A stretch of DNA of 64,000 bases from Psettodes erumei (Eukaryota; Chordata; Actinopteri; Pleuronectiformes; Psettodidae), in assembly GCA_016785225.1 (NCBI GenBank), contig JAFBJZ010000112.1:1116001-1180000 (forward strand), in the 5' to 3' direction. How positions within the stretch are numbered: position 1 is the stretch's first letter; each line of letters opens with the position of its first letter. This document shows positions 50,301 through 62,300 of the stretch, one piece after another. The notes beneath the pieces are model-generated. The model was not told where the DNA came from, made no database searches, and saw only the letters and a program-made list of their open reading frames with translations. The position numbers were made by a program, and so were the translations under genes.

Positions 50301-52488
50301 GTAGGAGGGATCTTGGCTCCAAAGCCAAAAGCAGGAAACATCTTGTCACTGTGCACAGAAAGTGAAGCAGAGTGGGTGTTACAGTTTACACAAAAGGGAT
50401 GTGATTAGAAGAGTGTCACTCTTCCTTACAGCTTCATTCGGACATGACAGGACATATACGGAGAGAGCCACGTGCCCGAGCTACACACATTCAAACATTG
50501 TCACACCATTTTCATCACGTCACATTAATAGAGATGCAGTGATACCACCTCATTTTATGCGGTGTACAATTATGAATACTTACGTTTGGGTACAGATACC
50601 GAGTACTAATTAATACATTCCAGATGTAACTTTACTTTCAAAACATGTTTTAGTGTCATCAGATGTTGCTCACTGTCTGACGTCAACAAACTAAACATAT
50701 CATGCTGCACCTTCACTTCACTGCTCCTCCATCAATCTGCTCAGTTCAGGAGGTCAACATCATGTTGCAGTAAAGTGGTATCAGATACGGTAGTATCAGA
50801 GTAGTTTTATGAGTACGAGCACATGAGCGTAGCATCGGGCCGATACCCGATACTGGTTTTGGTATCAATGCATCCCAAATCATTATCATAGTGAATTCAA
50901 TATCAGTGGAATAATGGTGGATCATGATGCCTTTTACCTGTCATAGTCCTGGATGACATTACCCACTGCCCAGATAGCTGCCAGGTATTCATTATAGCCC
51001 TGCGGGCTGATGTAGTGCAGGGACTGAGGAGTCCTGGGATCCCCATTGGAACCTGTGAAGTCAATGGCAATCTGGCCCGAGGGGGACGGATGAACACAGA
51101 GAAAAACAAATCAAATAATGCTCTGACAACGCATTCAAATCTTTGTCACAGTATACAGTGTATAAGGGGAGGAATGACATGGCATGTACATATTGCTGAG
51201 CACTCACAGTGAAGTTAATCTGGCAGCCGCCCATCACGTAATCCAGAAATGTGTACTCCTTTACAATCTGCAAAACAATGAGGACATGAAATTCTGAAAC
51301 TCTTCGGGAATAAAGGAAAAAAACAGTTCTTCCATTTTCTTCTGTTAAACTTTGACAACATGCAGGAACATTACACTGAGAAAAAAGTGAGTTCAGAAAG
51401 AAAAAAAGAAGATTAAACCACAGCACCTTGCACTGTTTGACGATAATAACACCCGAGTTTTTGTATCCCTTCTTCTTCTGTTTCTTTTTGCTATTGATGC
51501 ACTCAAACTCAGCCTGAGAGGATGACAAACACACCACACAAGCGTCAGGAATAAACATCCATCAAAGTTCATAAAATCCGGACTTCATCTTGTTCAGTTT
51601 TTTATGTTTATACCTAAAATGTGAGAGCTGACCATCAAACACAAAGAACTCACCGCATATGTCTGCGTTGCCTGTTGAATTTGGCAGAGCGTGGTCTGAA
51701 AGGAACCGATGAAGTCGTGAGAGCCGCTGCTGTTGTAGTCGTAACAATCCACCTGGGGAACACACAGTCAGGAGAAACATCAGTCCATTCTCTTTCCTGT
51801 TAAATGAGCAGAAATGACTGTCGATATCAGAGAGAATGAGACATAGGCATGCTTATGGGGGGGCTTCGAATGTAAGGCAACACCCTGTATGTCTAACAGA
51901 AGCACGCACACACGCAAGCCTTCTAACAAGAGGACAATTCCCTGGTTTGTAGCAGGACACCACCCAGTAGCTGCAGCCTCTGTTGTGAGCAGCTGCAGTG
52001 TAGAGGGAGCAGGAGGAAGACAAACAGGTGGAGACACAGCATGGAGGAACCAGGATAGATCAGTAAACTGTGGAGCTACACTCCAAAGTCTACAAGATGA
52101 ACATGGATAACTGATCCATCCTAATGGGAAATCTCTACCCTCTGGCGAACTCACCCTTTGGTAAACTTACCTGTTAACAGCGGTGATCAGTACATTTACT
52201 CAAGCATTGCAATTTCAGGGCCACTTTAACAGCAGGCTGTGGTTCTGGTTTAAAGTAAACTGTCCGTCACTACAGATGAAAGGCTAAACTACTGGAAACA
52301 ACTACTTAAACTTCAAATGTCCGATATTAGACAGTTTTATTACTGTTACTTCTGATACTTTGAATACATTCTGCTAATAATACTGATGCACTTTTACTTC
52401 AAAGAAGGATCAAATTAGTTTTAAGGTAGATTTTACAGTGTAAATAAACATTCACAAAGTATTCTGTATTGATGTTCATGGCCAACTA

Positions 52489-52545
<57 letters not shown>

Positions 52546-55500
52546 ATAATAATAATAATGGAATGATGGTACTATTGGCTCTGGTGCTTCATGGACAGAA
52601 TATGCTGGATGATACTAGGCGACAGTAGAAATAATAAAATACATTTTTATTGGGTACTTTTATTAACTGACAGAGAACTTCCAGATCTTGCTGCATATGT
52701 AGAGAATTACTTCAAATTTAGCTTTACTCATAGATGAAGTTCTTGTTCAGTCCTGTTTGTCAGCGCCCCAAGTTCTCATCAAAGTGTCAACATGACAATG
52801 ACTGTAGCGGCGACACACTCATCATTTAACAGGTAAGTTCACCAAAGGGTCGAGCTACTCATACTGTACATGTTCCTTTACGACAGATACAGATGCGTCT
52901 AGGACTGTGACGTGTCATGTCACAAACTCTGCATCCTTCACGTGAAGAGCACTCGAGGTGGTGACAGTAAACTCACTTGCACCGTTGACTGGATAGCATC
53001 TCCTTCTGATAAGTGTGCTTTAATGGGTTAGAGGACGGAAACAAAAAAAAAAAACCAACATACATAAATTAATGCTGACACAAACATCCTTATTTGTACC
53101 AAGATTATCGGCCCTTTAGGTATATGCACAACAGGCAAGGCAACAGGGCTCCCATTTTCATTAACACCACAGCTGAGCCAACAAAACGTCATATAACACA
53201 CATCATGATTTCTGAATTATTATTTTTGTATGAACAAGTGAAAAAGGAGTTGATATTTGTAGTTCTTTTAGGTAGTAAACTTGTACATCATGACAGAATT
53301 TCCAGATGGAGCTCGAGTCATGACCTGACTGGCAGAAAATTAATTTCCGTTTATTTTCTTTTTATATGATTAGTTGCTTTATTCCTTTTCAATCAGAATG
53401 CCAGTGATTCAGTGGTTGAAGCTTTTTAAATGTGACTATTTGCAGGCTTTCTTTGTCTTCTCTGATACTGAGCTGAAAATGTTATGGTTTTGTAGTACTG
53501 CTCAGCTTGGGCTTTTTGAAACTGTGATGGGCTTTTTCTCTGTTTTATGAAATTGTACAGGCCAAATGATGAATCTCAAAAATACTTCTCAGGTTGTTAA
53601 ATAAAGAATACAATTGTTAGTTATTTAAAATTAATGTGTGCATGTGTGTGCATACCTTTATAGACTTCTCTACATCACCTCCACAGAGTGCCTGAATGGG
53701 GACACGGAATCGTCTCCATGTTGGGTTTAGGTTGTTCTTCACCACCTGCACAATGCCACACATGAACAACTTATATCTCTCCATGACAAGAGGATCACAT
53801 TACACCTTCTACTCCATAAGGAGTACCTGTGGTGTTCCCTATAAGTATAAAATTTCTACTAGGTATCTATTAATGGATACTATTTAAGTATCTATTATCC
53901 TTGAGTAAAGGAATTATAAGATAATAGAACCACAGAGTAACAGTCAGTGTAATAGAACCACAGAGTCACAGTCAGAGTAATAGAGCCACAGACTAACAGA
54001 GTAATAGAGCCACTGAGTAACAGTCAGTACAACAGAGGCACAGAGTAATGTTCAGAGTAATAGAGCCACAGAGTAACGTTCAGAGTAAGAGCCACAGAGT
54101 AACAGTCAGTGTAATAGAGCCACAGAGTAACAGTCAGTGTAATAGAGCCACAGAGTAACAGTCAAAGCAATAGAACCACAGACTAACAGAGTAATAGAGC
54201 CACAGAGTGGCAGTCAGTATAACAGAGCCACAGAGTAACAGTCAGAGTAACAGAACCCCAGAGTTGACAGTCAGAGAAACAGAGCCAGAGTGACAGTCAG
54301 TATAACAGAGCCACAGAGTAACAGTCAGAGTAATAGAACCACAGAGTAACAGTCAGTGTAACAGAACCACAGAGTGACAGTCAGAGTAACAGAGCCACAG
54401 AGTAACAGTCAGAGTAATAGAGCGACAAAGTGACAGTCAGAGTAACAGAGCCACAGAGTAACAGTCAGAGTAATAGAGCGACAAAGTGACAGTCAGAGTA
54501 ACAGAGCCACAGAGTAACAGTCAGTGTAACAGAACCACACAGTATCAGCGAGAGTTGGTGTGGTACCCAACCAGTTTATGTGTACCTCTGTCCTGTGAGC
54601 CAGCTGCCATCCAGTTTCTGTCTGCTTACAGAGTTCCAGGAAAGGGTCGGACTTCCCAAAAAAATCCTGGAAATAAACGTGGAAATAATTTGTTGCTGAA
54701 CCCAATGAATGATTTGCTACTACTTAATAAACAGGTGATGTCATGGTGGCTGTCATAGCCCTGAAATGCTGCTGTAGTTTACGTAGTGAAACTAATATTT
54801 GAAAACGTTTATTTTCTGTTCATAAAAACTCACCTCCAGTAGCAAAGACTACAGTGACATCTCTGCATGAATATTTCTGAATTCCTAATGATAAAACAAA
54901 TGTAGTGATCAATACCTTTTTATCCAGTTTTCTAGCTGCAACTTCCAGTTCCACCACCCTGCTGTCTGTTCTTTCTTCAGCACATATCTACAAAACAAGA
55001 ATCAGCACTGTGTTAACCCCAGGGAACGTACAAGCCAGATACCCCTGAATGATCAAGATGATACCCCTACAATCTGACTGAAAGTAACTCACAGTGATGG
55101 TTCCTTTTCCTGCAGGCGTCTTGTCTTTCATAACAAGTGGTCTCGTTATTTTCTTCGATGACACAATCTGAACAGGGAAACACTTTTCTGAATCACTGCA
55201 TTACATCACATCACTCACCCGAACCCTCAAACTAATGGAGCCACAGCACCAACACCACTTTCCACAATAATTCTAATAAAGAAAGGAAGAAGTGTGATGA
55301 TTAAGTATGATGCATGACCTACTGCAGTCAGCAAAGAGGTCTCACCTGTCCCAAGGTACATTCCAGTTCTCCCAGGAAGTCAGCATCGTGCAGACTGCAG
55401 TTTTCACTGTCAATGTCGTACAATTCAAACTTCAGCTTCTGCATCATCTCAAAGTAGTAGTCGATGACAAATGTCTTGGAAAAGGTGGGACTGAGGCAGT

Positions 55501-56716
55501 TCTTGATTTTCTCTGTGCGGCCAACCTAACACAGATACATTAGATTACATTAGATTCATCTTTATTGTCACTACACATCACAAGTACAAGGCAGTGAAAT
55601 GCAGTTAGCCTCTAACCAGAAATGCAAAAGTGTAGTACAGAATATACATAATAACAATTACTATGAAACACTAAGGCTATGAATTTAAACAAGAGTGTAT
55701 TTACAATATTTTACAGGCAGTTGGCTATATGAAATGAACAGTAGTGCAGTGAAAGTGCAGTAACAGGATCAACAGGACTGAATTACAGCAAAAAATACAG
55801 GTATGAATTCAAATACAATATGGTACAAGCAGTGGTTATGACAAGTCAAAAGTGATGAAGTGTATCGCAGGTTATGTGCAATGTGCAATGCAGTCTGGGA
55901 TTGGGGGGGTGGGGGGGTCAGTGGGTTGTCTTGTTTCGAAGTCTGACAGCTGTGGGGAAAAAGCTGTTCCTGAGTCTGCTGGTCCTGGATGCCAGGCACC
56001 TGAAGGGAGGGTAAAGAGTTCCCGGGCTGGGTGAGAGGAGTCCTTCACAATGCTGCGTGCTTTACACAGACATTGCTTCCTCTGGACGTCCTCCGTGGCA
56101 GGAAGTGGAGCACCAGTGATCCGTGGGGCGATTTTCACCACCCTCCGCAGTGCTTTCCGGTCCACCACAGAGCAGCTCCCGTACCAGAATGAGATACAGC
56201 CGGTCAGGATGTTCTCTATGGCACAGCGGAAGATGGCTGAGGAAAGCTGGCTTTTCCTCAGTGTCCTCAAAAAGAAGATGCGCTGGTGAGCCTTCTTGAC
56301 CAGACAGGTGATGTTATGAGTCCAGGACAAATTAGAGTCAAGTTTTTTTTCTTTCTCTGTCAGGCAATCACTTGGCAGAGCCACAACTGAGGCATTTCAC
56401 TACAGAAAATTCTGTAGGATAGGGACCATTCTGGCCTTCCAGATCAGATACCTGGTGTTTCCCCATACTTAGGGTGATCATATGAGACTGGATGAGATAT
56501 GAGACCTGCACCTTCACTGATTTAAAGTGTAGAAGAACCATCTTTTTACCCACTTACCTCACACCAGTGGGGCCCAGAGCTCTTCATGAGGAGCACACAC
56601 AGGGGGTCGGACTTCGAGAAGGTGTCCATGTCCAGCAGGTTGTCACAGGAGACGCTCAGGGCCACCTTAGTCACACAGTCGGTGGCCCTCGGACCTGGGT
56701 TTCCTCCTGCTGCCAT
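47184..56716 (-). CDS. Copine B (copine-1/3-like), complete
   Basis: Second tandem copine. Coding exons in order: 56716-56558, 55525-55346, 55167-55093, 54987-54916, 54666-54586, 53745-53656, 51752-51654, 51513-51427, 51267-51208, 51071-50938, 50348-50294, 50133-50082, 48772-48639, 48564-48328, then 48244-48134 (541 residues) or 47333-47184 (554 residues). Apart from the longer first exon and the unshifted exon 13, lengths and phases equal those of copine A. Start MAAGGNPGPRATDCVTKVAL. C2A loops LLDMDTFSKSDPL and YDIDSENCSLHDADFLGE keep aspartates. C2B loop 1 DFFGKSDPF is intact but loop 3 reads DYNSSGSHD where copine A has DYDSDGSHD, losing two Asp. VWA motif DFTGSNGDP and VGVGGADFDAMEFLD are kept. 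Expected role: calcium-triggered membrane binding, with an altered second C2 domain (inference). Confidence 0.94.
47690..47880 (+). mobile_element. LINE reverse-transcriptase fragment
   Basis: On the plus strand a short open stretch reads STGVSQGSALGPLLFILST, the conserved GVPQGS-LGPLLF motif of non-LTR reverse transcriptases. About 60-90 bases later, NANLHFYTEDTDTT resembles a decayed YADDT active site, in a shifted frame. A small, dead remnant lying between the two last exons of copine B, antisense to it. Confidence 0.75.
48134..48244 (-). CDS. Copine B proximal alternative last exon (15a)
   Basis: AG at 48246-48245, then AGTAALAQSVLAELPDQVAS, FFNLFHLKPP and a short Ser-rich end, stop TAG 48136-48134; 36 codons. 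Homologous to 15a of copine A and to the last exon of copine C. Confidence 0.88.
   Translation of the reverse strand, partial: AGTAALAQSVLAELPDQVASFFNLFHLKPPSESSPS
48773..50081 (-). other. Copine B intron 12
   Basis: Non-coding, AT-rich; no identifiable mobile element. Separates the exon ending NPFCA from the exon starting IEGVVSAYQQ. Confidence 0.55.
50530..50876. mobile_element. hAT-like MITE, copy 3
   Basis: Left end AGAGATGCAGTGATACC (50530) and right end GGTATCAATGCATCC (to 50876) are imperfect inverted repeats. Interior includes GGGCCGATACCCGATACT and AGTAGTTTTATGAGTACG, the reverse complement of phrases in copy 1. It sits in a copine B intron. Confidence 0.65.
52153..52850. mobile_element. 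MITE-like element with 25-bp inverted ends
   Basis: ACCCTTTGGTAAACTTACCT at 52153 recurs inverted at 52831-52850 with one mismatch; the match extends through TGTTAA. Just inside the left end is TACATTTACTCAAGCA, a phrase common in teleost dispersed repeats. No transposase. Confidence 0.6.
52489..52559. repeat. (ATT)n ending in (ATA)n
   Basis: About 18 ATT units followed by ATA/TAA units; the junction makes a palindrome similar to 14338-14379. Confidence 0.95.
53925..54550. repeat. 28-bp minisatellite in copine B intron 5
   Basis: Roughly 22 imperfect copies of a unit of about 28 bases containing GAGTAACAGTCAG and GTAATAGAGCCACA. Variants change TAATAG to TAACAG and AGTGTA to AGAGTA. It ends about 35 bases before the donor of exon 5. 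The core AGTAATAGAACC also occurs in the cluster at 13740-14160. Not a CRISPR array: no unique spacers. Confidence 0.93.
55535..56385 (-). mobile_element. 5'-truncated LINE (CR1/L2-type) in copine B intron 1
   Basis: On the minus strand an almost open frame (56384-55872) reads LDSNLSWTHNITCLVKKAHQ, RIFFLRTLRKSQLSS, ILTGCISFWYG and KDSSHPARELFTLPSG: the C-terminal part of a non-LTR retrotransposon reverse transcriptase. The 3'UTR follows at lower coordinates, ending in short ATTAGATTAC-type tail repeats at 55535-55560. Only about 850 bases of the 3' end remain, as usual for LINE copies. Same orientation as copine B. Confidence 0.85.
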
Positions 56717-56729
56717 CACTGCCTGGAGG

Positions 56730-56841
<112 letters not shown>

Positions 56842-57151
56842 AAAAAACACAAACAGCCTTGCAAATACAGAAAGGGGTCATTTGAGTCACCACACCCACA
56901 TTATGACTTCAATCTTGTAAAAACCCTTGCTCCACCCCCTCCCCATGCCAGGCAGACGTTCAAAGTTGTCCAGTTTAGCAGTTGAGGCTTTGGATATATT
57001 CATCCTCCACGCTGACAACTGTAGCCCCTGAAGACAAGCGGTGTGAAATCTTCTATAATTACGTAGTTTATCCATGTGAAAGCGCACGGGAGGAACACAC
57101 TTTAAGAGATTCCGAGATGCCTCGTTTGCCTTTAATAAAGGGTCGAATAAA

Positions 57152-57269
<118 letters not shown>

Positions 57270-57599
57270 CACTCGGGGAACAAGCGCGGAGCAGTGAGGA
57301 GCAGAAGGAAGCCAACCTCGTTAGGCTGTGCTACAGACGGACGGGGCTAGCGTCAGAGCCTGTATTGGAGAAATGCCAAATAACCCCCCGTTATAAAGCA
57401 AACCGACTGACACCGCTGGTCATGTAACGTTAGTAAACGGAAAACAAAACTAACGGACCAAACTGGAGCCCACTGACATGCAGTAAGCAGACAGCTAACG
57501 CTACAGCGGCCCTCCGTCGGCGGAGATACACTTTACTCAAGCGTATTACTATTAAATTAGCTGAGGTGAACGAGTAAACGTATTTTTCGCGTCCCAGTC

Positions 57600-57900
57600 A
57601 CGTGATACGAAGGAATGTATGACGCTGGCACCGCGCCAGTCACGAAAGTTAGCATTAGCTCACAGTAAATATGTCAATATATTTCTTAACGAGACTGTGC
57701 GATCGGCAGTGTTGACTTTTCTCGCCCTACCTGGTTATCCAGCGGGCTGACTGCTGGGTTCTGAAGTGAGCAGCAGTGGCAGAAACGAGAGCGAGCTTCT
57801 CCGGTGGGCGGCGCCCGGTGCGCTCGTTTCCAGTTACAGGCACACCCGCCAGGCGGCAGCACCCAGAGACCACAGCGCTCCCGACGTCGTGGCTTTGAAA
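57600..57900 (-). promoter_or_regulatory. Copine B promoter and 5'UTR exon
   Basis: On the minus strand a donor GTAGGGCG follows an exon edge at 57731; upstream (57731-57880) the sequence is GC and CpG rich. This is the likely first exon and start region of copine B. Start site unknown. Confidence 0.45.
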
Positions 57901-58224
57901 CAAAATATAATAAGGGATGGTCAAATAAGGGTTTACATCGTGTATGCGCGTAAAATGTTCATAAACACACAGGTGTGAATTTATTATTGAAATATAGAAG
58001 AAAGAGAATTGTAGTAATCAGGTCTTCTTTTCCCAGTGACACATCCACAAAACCTGGACTAAAACGCGAATAAACGCGAATGTAAAATCAAGAGATTTCT
58101 CATTTTATTATCTTTGTTATTCCTGCCAAGAAGGTTATATTTTCTGTTCAGTCTGTTTCTTAGTTTCTGTTTCTTACGCAATAGAAGAACGAATAACGGA
58201 AGAGCAACCAGTTCTGGATCAATA

Positions 58225-58329
58225 TACACTACCAGTCAAAGGTTTGGACACACCTTGTTATTCAATGGGTCTTTATTTTATTACTTTTTACATTGCAGAT
58301 ACATACTGAAGACAAAATTATGACTGGGA

Positions 58330-58330
<1 letters not shown>
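58225..58330. mobile_element. Tc1-like terminal fragment
   Basis: The phrase CACTACCAGTCAAAGGTTTG followed by GACACACCTTGTTATTCAATG and ACATACTGAAGAC is the terminus and subterminal part of a common fish Tc1-like transposon, as remembered. The other end is absent; it breaks into a TA repeat at 58333-58365. Confidence 0.75.
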
Positions 58331-58332
<2 letters not shown>

Positions 58333-58368
<36 letters not shown>

Positions 58369-58381
58369 GCGAGAGAGAGAT
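58333..58381. repeat. (TA)n followed by CTCGCGAGAG palindrome
   Basis: TA dinucleotides run from 58333 to 58365, then CTCGCGAGAGAGAGA. The tract is self-complementary. Confidence 0.9.
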
Positions 58382-59344
58382 GTAAGAAACAATGATCCAG
58401 ACGTTGCTCTTCTGGATCCAGGGATGAGGTTTTACACACATGTATGATGGTTTTGTGCAGTGACTAATACAGGTCGAGTCCTCCAACCACAATCAAAGTG
58501 TAGGTGATACAGAGTAGGTTCAGTCCAGTGTTAAAAGATTTTAGCTATCGCCAATAGTTCCAGAGATAAATCCAGATGAAAATGGTACTCAATACAGGGG
58601 TTTTGCTTCTTTTGTTTTTTCTCATCTTAGCCACAGTAGTGGCATTACTCAAAATGTAATCAGATTGTCATTTACTCCAGCAGTCTTTGTATAAACATCC
58701 AACACACCAAACAGCGAGACAAACCTAAGTACGACTTTACAGCACTGATGCAATTAAAAACACATTGGTTTTACTAAAACTGTTGTTTTTTGTGTTGTAG
58801 TTGTACAGCAGATACTTATATCTCATATATCTACCATGTTACAATAGCAGTACCTGGACTTGACCGCTAACACACATTCCCTCACACAGTGCACAGAGCT
58901 TTCTCAGATGGCTTGAAGACCATGACACAGACCTTATAGGTTCGAGCCCTCAGTAACAGCAGAGTAAAAGTCATGCAGACAGACTGCAAGAAAACACCAA
59001 AAAACAAATAAATGTACAAGAAAGTATTTAATCAATGAAGGCACACTAACATGTCAAGGCAGACATTTTAGAAGCACCATGTGATTACTTTTATTGAGAT
59101 CACTTTGCAGGGTCATGCACCACAAGGCACTGTACAGGAAGAATTCTTCTTTCATCAACTTTAAATCAGGTCAAATCACATTTTTACACAACATTAACTT
59201 CATTCACAGATCTTGGGGTCATTACTATTTCACAGGCTGTGAAGAAATATTCTCGGTGCTGATTTGCACCACTCCACACAGTAAACACGGAAAGATGCAA
59301 GCAAGTAGTAAATTAGAGGTATTTGGATTAACAGTCCAGTCTTT
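58382..59344 (-). other. Spacer/3'UTR between copine C and B
   Basis: No second last exon with the LAEVP signature was found here on the minus strand, unlike copines A and B. AATAAA (minus) at 59095-59090 is a plausible copine C polyadenylation signal, giving a 3'UTR of about 270 bases. Confidence 0.5.
59090..59095 (-). terminator. Candidate polyadenylation signal of copine C
   Basis: TTTATT on the plus strand, 250 bases beyond the stop codon of copine C. Confidence 0.45.
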
Positions 59345-62300
59345 CTAGGACGGTTCAGAAACACTGAAGATGTTAGGGGGTTTCAGCTTGTAAGAATTAA
59401 AGAAGGAGGCCACTTGATCAGGCAGTTCTGCCAGGACGCTCTGGGCAAGGGCCACGCTGCTTCCCTGCAATGAGAACGTGAGCAGAATGAGCACTGGTTG
59501 ACATCTCGTCAATCTTTCATATTTGTTGGAACAGATGAGTATCAACCACACAGCGCTAATCAGACAGCAGGAAAAAAAAAGAACTAAACTAACACAAAAC
59601 TGAATTGTTAAATGTATTGTATATGTATCTACATATTATATTACATTTATAAGCTAGTTAACATCTAAGGAGTGGTGAGTATAATTCCTTACACAATATG
59701 CACATCTGTAACAGAAGTACAGAGGAACAGGTTGCTGCTTACTTGGAAATTTCTGAAGGGCACAAACTGGACGATGTCTCTCGCCGCAACCTCACCGGTG
59801 GGCGAGAGCAGCAGCTTGTCGTCGCTGTCGAGGAACTCCATGGCGCTGAAGTCCGCCCTGCCCACGCCCACGATGATGATGGACATGGGCAGACGAGAGG
59901 CCTCCACGATGGCAGCGCGTGTCTTGTCCATGTCTGTGATCACTCCGTCTGTGATGATGAGCAGCACAAAGTATTGCTGCAGATGGACAGACAAGGGAAA
60001 ATGTCAACTACTTGACTTGTAGTCAGCATTAGTGACTGAACCATTATGATTCATCTTATACATGATTACATTATTATAGTTTCTTTACCCTTTTATTAAT
60101 TAGATATAACAATGAATATAATATTTCACAGCAAACTCATGTCATATCATGCAAACGTGTTGGAGCATCATGCTGCATTGCAAATAAAGGGGACAACATG
60201 AGGCAGATCATCATTTTGAAGGCCTGTGGATTAGGAAAACAACAGGTATTACCAATAAGACCTCAGTGCCACACAATGAGTCTGTCTCGATGTCACACCA
60301 ACCACTGAGTGGTTCAACAGCGGCTCTGTGGTGACTTACCGAGGCCACGTTCTGGTGGAGAGCTTGTCTGGCGAAGCAGGCGACGTGGTTGATGATCGGA
60401 GAGAAGTTGGTGGGACCCCAGAGCTTCACCTTGGGAAGACACTGGCGATACGCATGCACCACGCCCTCGATGCCTGCCAAACACACACAGACAAGTGTTA
60501 GGCAGCACAAATGAAGCATTACTGAATAACTTCCAACAGGCAGAGACTTGAACCTACCCGCACAGAATGGATTTGCTGGATTGAAATTGATTGGGAACTC
60601 GTGGGAAACCTGTGAGTGTGATTCATAAATAAATAAATCTACAAAGGTTCATGAAAGTTTTATACCAAAAACAGTCAACTGTGTCCCACTGACTGTTTAT
60701 CTTGTCAGAAACCTGCAAACTGTACAAAATGATTTCATGGCTTACACAGCTTAAATCAAGAGGACACTAATAATTCAGCTGTTCTCAAAGGTACAGTGCA
60801 CTAAAGTATACAATCACGTGTAAATCAGGATTTAATCTAACACTTGAAACTTTACTGCAGGACTAAGAAGGCTTTAAAAGTATGAGCTCATCCAGTCATT
60901 GCATGTGTGACAGCAGAGAGGATCTGAACACTTACCTGCCAGTTAGGAGGGACCTGGGCTCCAAAACCAAAGACAGGAAACATCTTGTTACTGTGCGGAC
61001 AGACAGCATTAACAAAGGTTAAATATAGCACATGAGCCAGTAGCTTAAAGAACCTTCACATCTAAATCCTGCTGTGTGGCCACTGTGACTATCTTCATTG
61101 CATTGCATTGGATTTTTGGCTGCAGTTTGCAGCTCTCACAATGAATATGACTACATGATCAATAACATGGGTTGGTTGTGAATCTCTGAATATCATAAGT
61201 TATTATCTAGTTAGTTTTGCTGTTTTATAGATATTTACTTTATTGTATTTGGCGTAATTTTATTTGCCTGTTTATTTTTGCTGTAATGTTTTGGATACAT
61301 GTAATTCCACTTTTGTACAGTTAACTGACAAGCTACAGACCTGATGTTGGTCACCTGGAAGGGGGTTTGGGGCGGTTACGCCCTGTCAGTCACATAAGCA
61401 CGCTGGGTTTTTATTTGTACATTTGTAATGAAAGATTTATAAATGAAGTTGAAAAAAATGGGTTCTTGACTTAATTCTTTTAAACCAGCTAACTAAGCAA
61501 AAAGCAAAATAAGTTTTATTGTAGCAGTGCAGCACATGACATTTATCCCAGCTGTTTAGTTTGCATTGTTTTGGATTTTCTCTCTGTCTTCCTTGTGGCT
61601 TTAAATGCTGAAAATAACCTGGAAAACACCTTTTTTATATTCGTAAAATGGTGAATGGATTGTATTTATGCCCCACTTTTCTGGTCTTACTTGACCACTC
61701 AAAGCTCTTTTTACCATTCACTATTCATATCCATTAGCACACACATGCACACAGCGCTTCTAGGCCGAGGTTCTCTGACATACACGCACCGATGAAACAG
61801 CGGGGGCAATTTGGGGTTCAGTATTTTGCCCAGGGACATTTCAGTATGTGGCATGGAGGAGCCACAGAACGCACTTCATAAGGACTACTTCTTCAGGAGA
61901 AAGTAGTTCTGGGAAAACAGTCTGAAAGTTCACCTGTCATAGTCCTGGATGACGTTACCCACTGCCCAGATGGCTGTCAGGTATTCATTGTCGCCTTCAG
62001 GGTTGATGTAATGAAGGGACTGGGGAGAACTGGGATCCCCATTCGAGCCTGTGAAGTCAATGGCGATCTGGACCGGATCCGAAAGAGGACATGGGTCAAG
62101 ACACGGCGAGCCTCTCAGCGAGTGAATGCAAATGAGAGACAGGCAGTGGAGATGCAGTTTATCGAAAAAAAAAAAAACTTACTGAAAAATGAAGTAATGA
62201 ATTATGCTATGAATTAAAATATAGATCTAAATAAAAGTAGTAAATGGACTTTTCATGTTTGACTCACAGTGAAGTTGATCTGACAGCCCCCCATGATATA

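Larger units (their letters stand above)
51753..53655 (-). other. Copine B intron 6
   Basis: Holds the inverted-repeat element 52153-52850, including the ATT repeat at 52489-52559. Remaining sequence (51753-52150 and 52850-53655) shows no coding signal. Confidence 0.55.

Noticed and set aside
53925..54550. Regularly spaced repeats resembling a CRISPR array
   Set aside because: Units are contiguous and diverged with no unique spacers, in a fish intron: a minisatellite.
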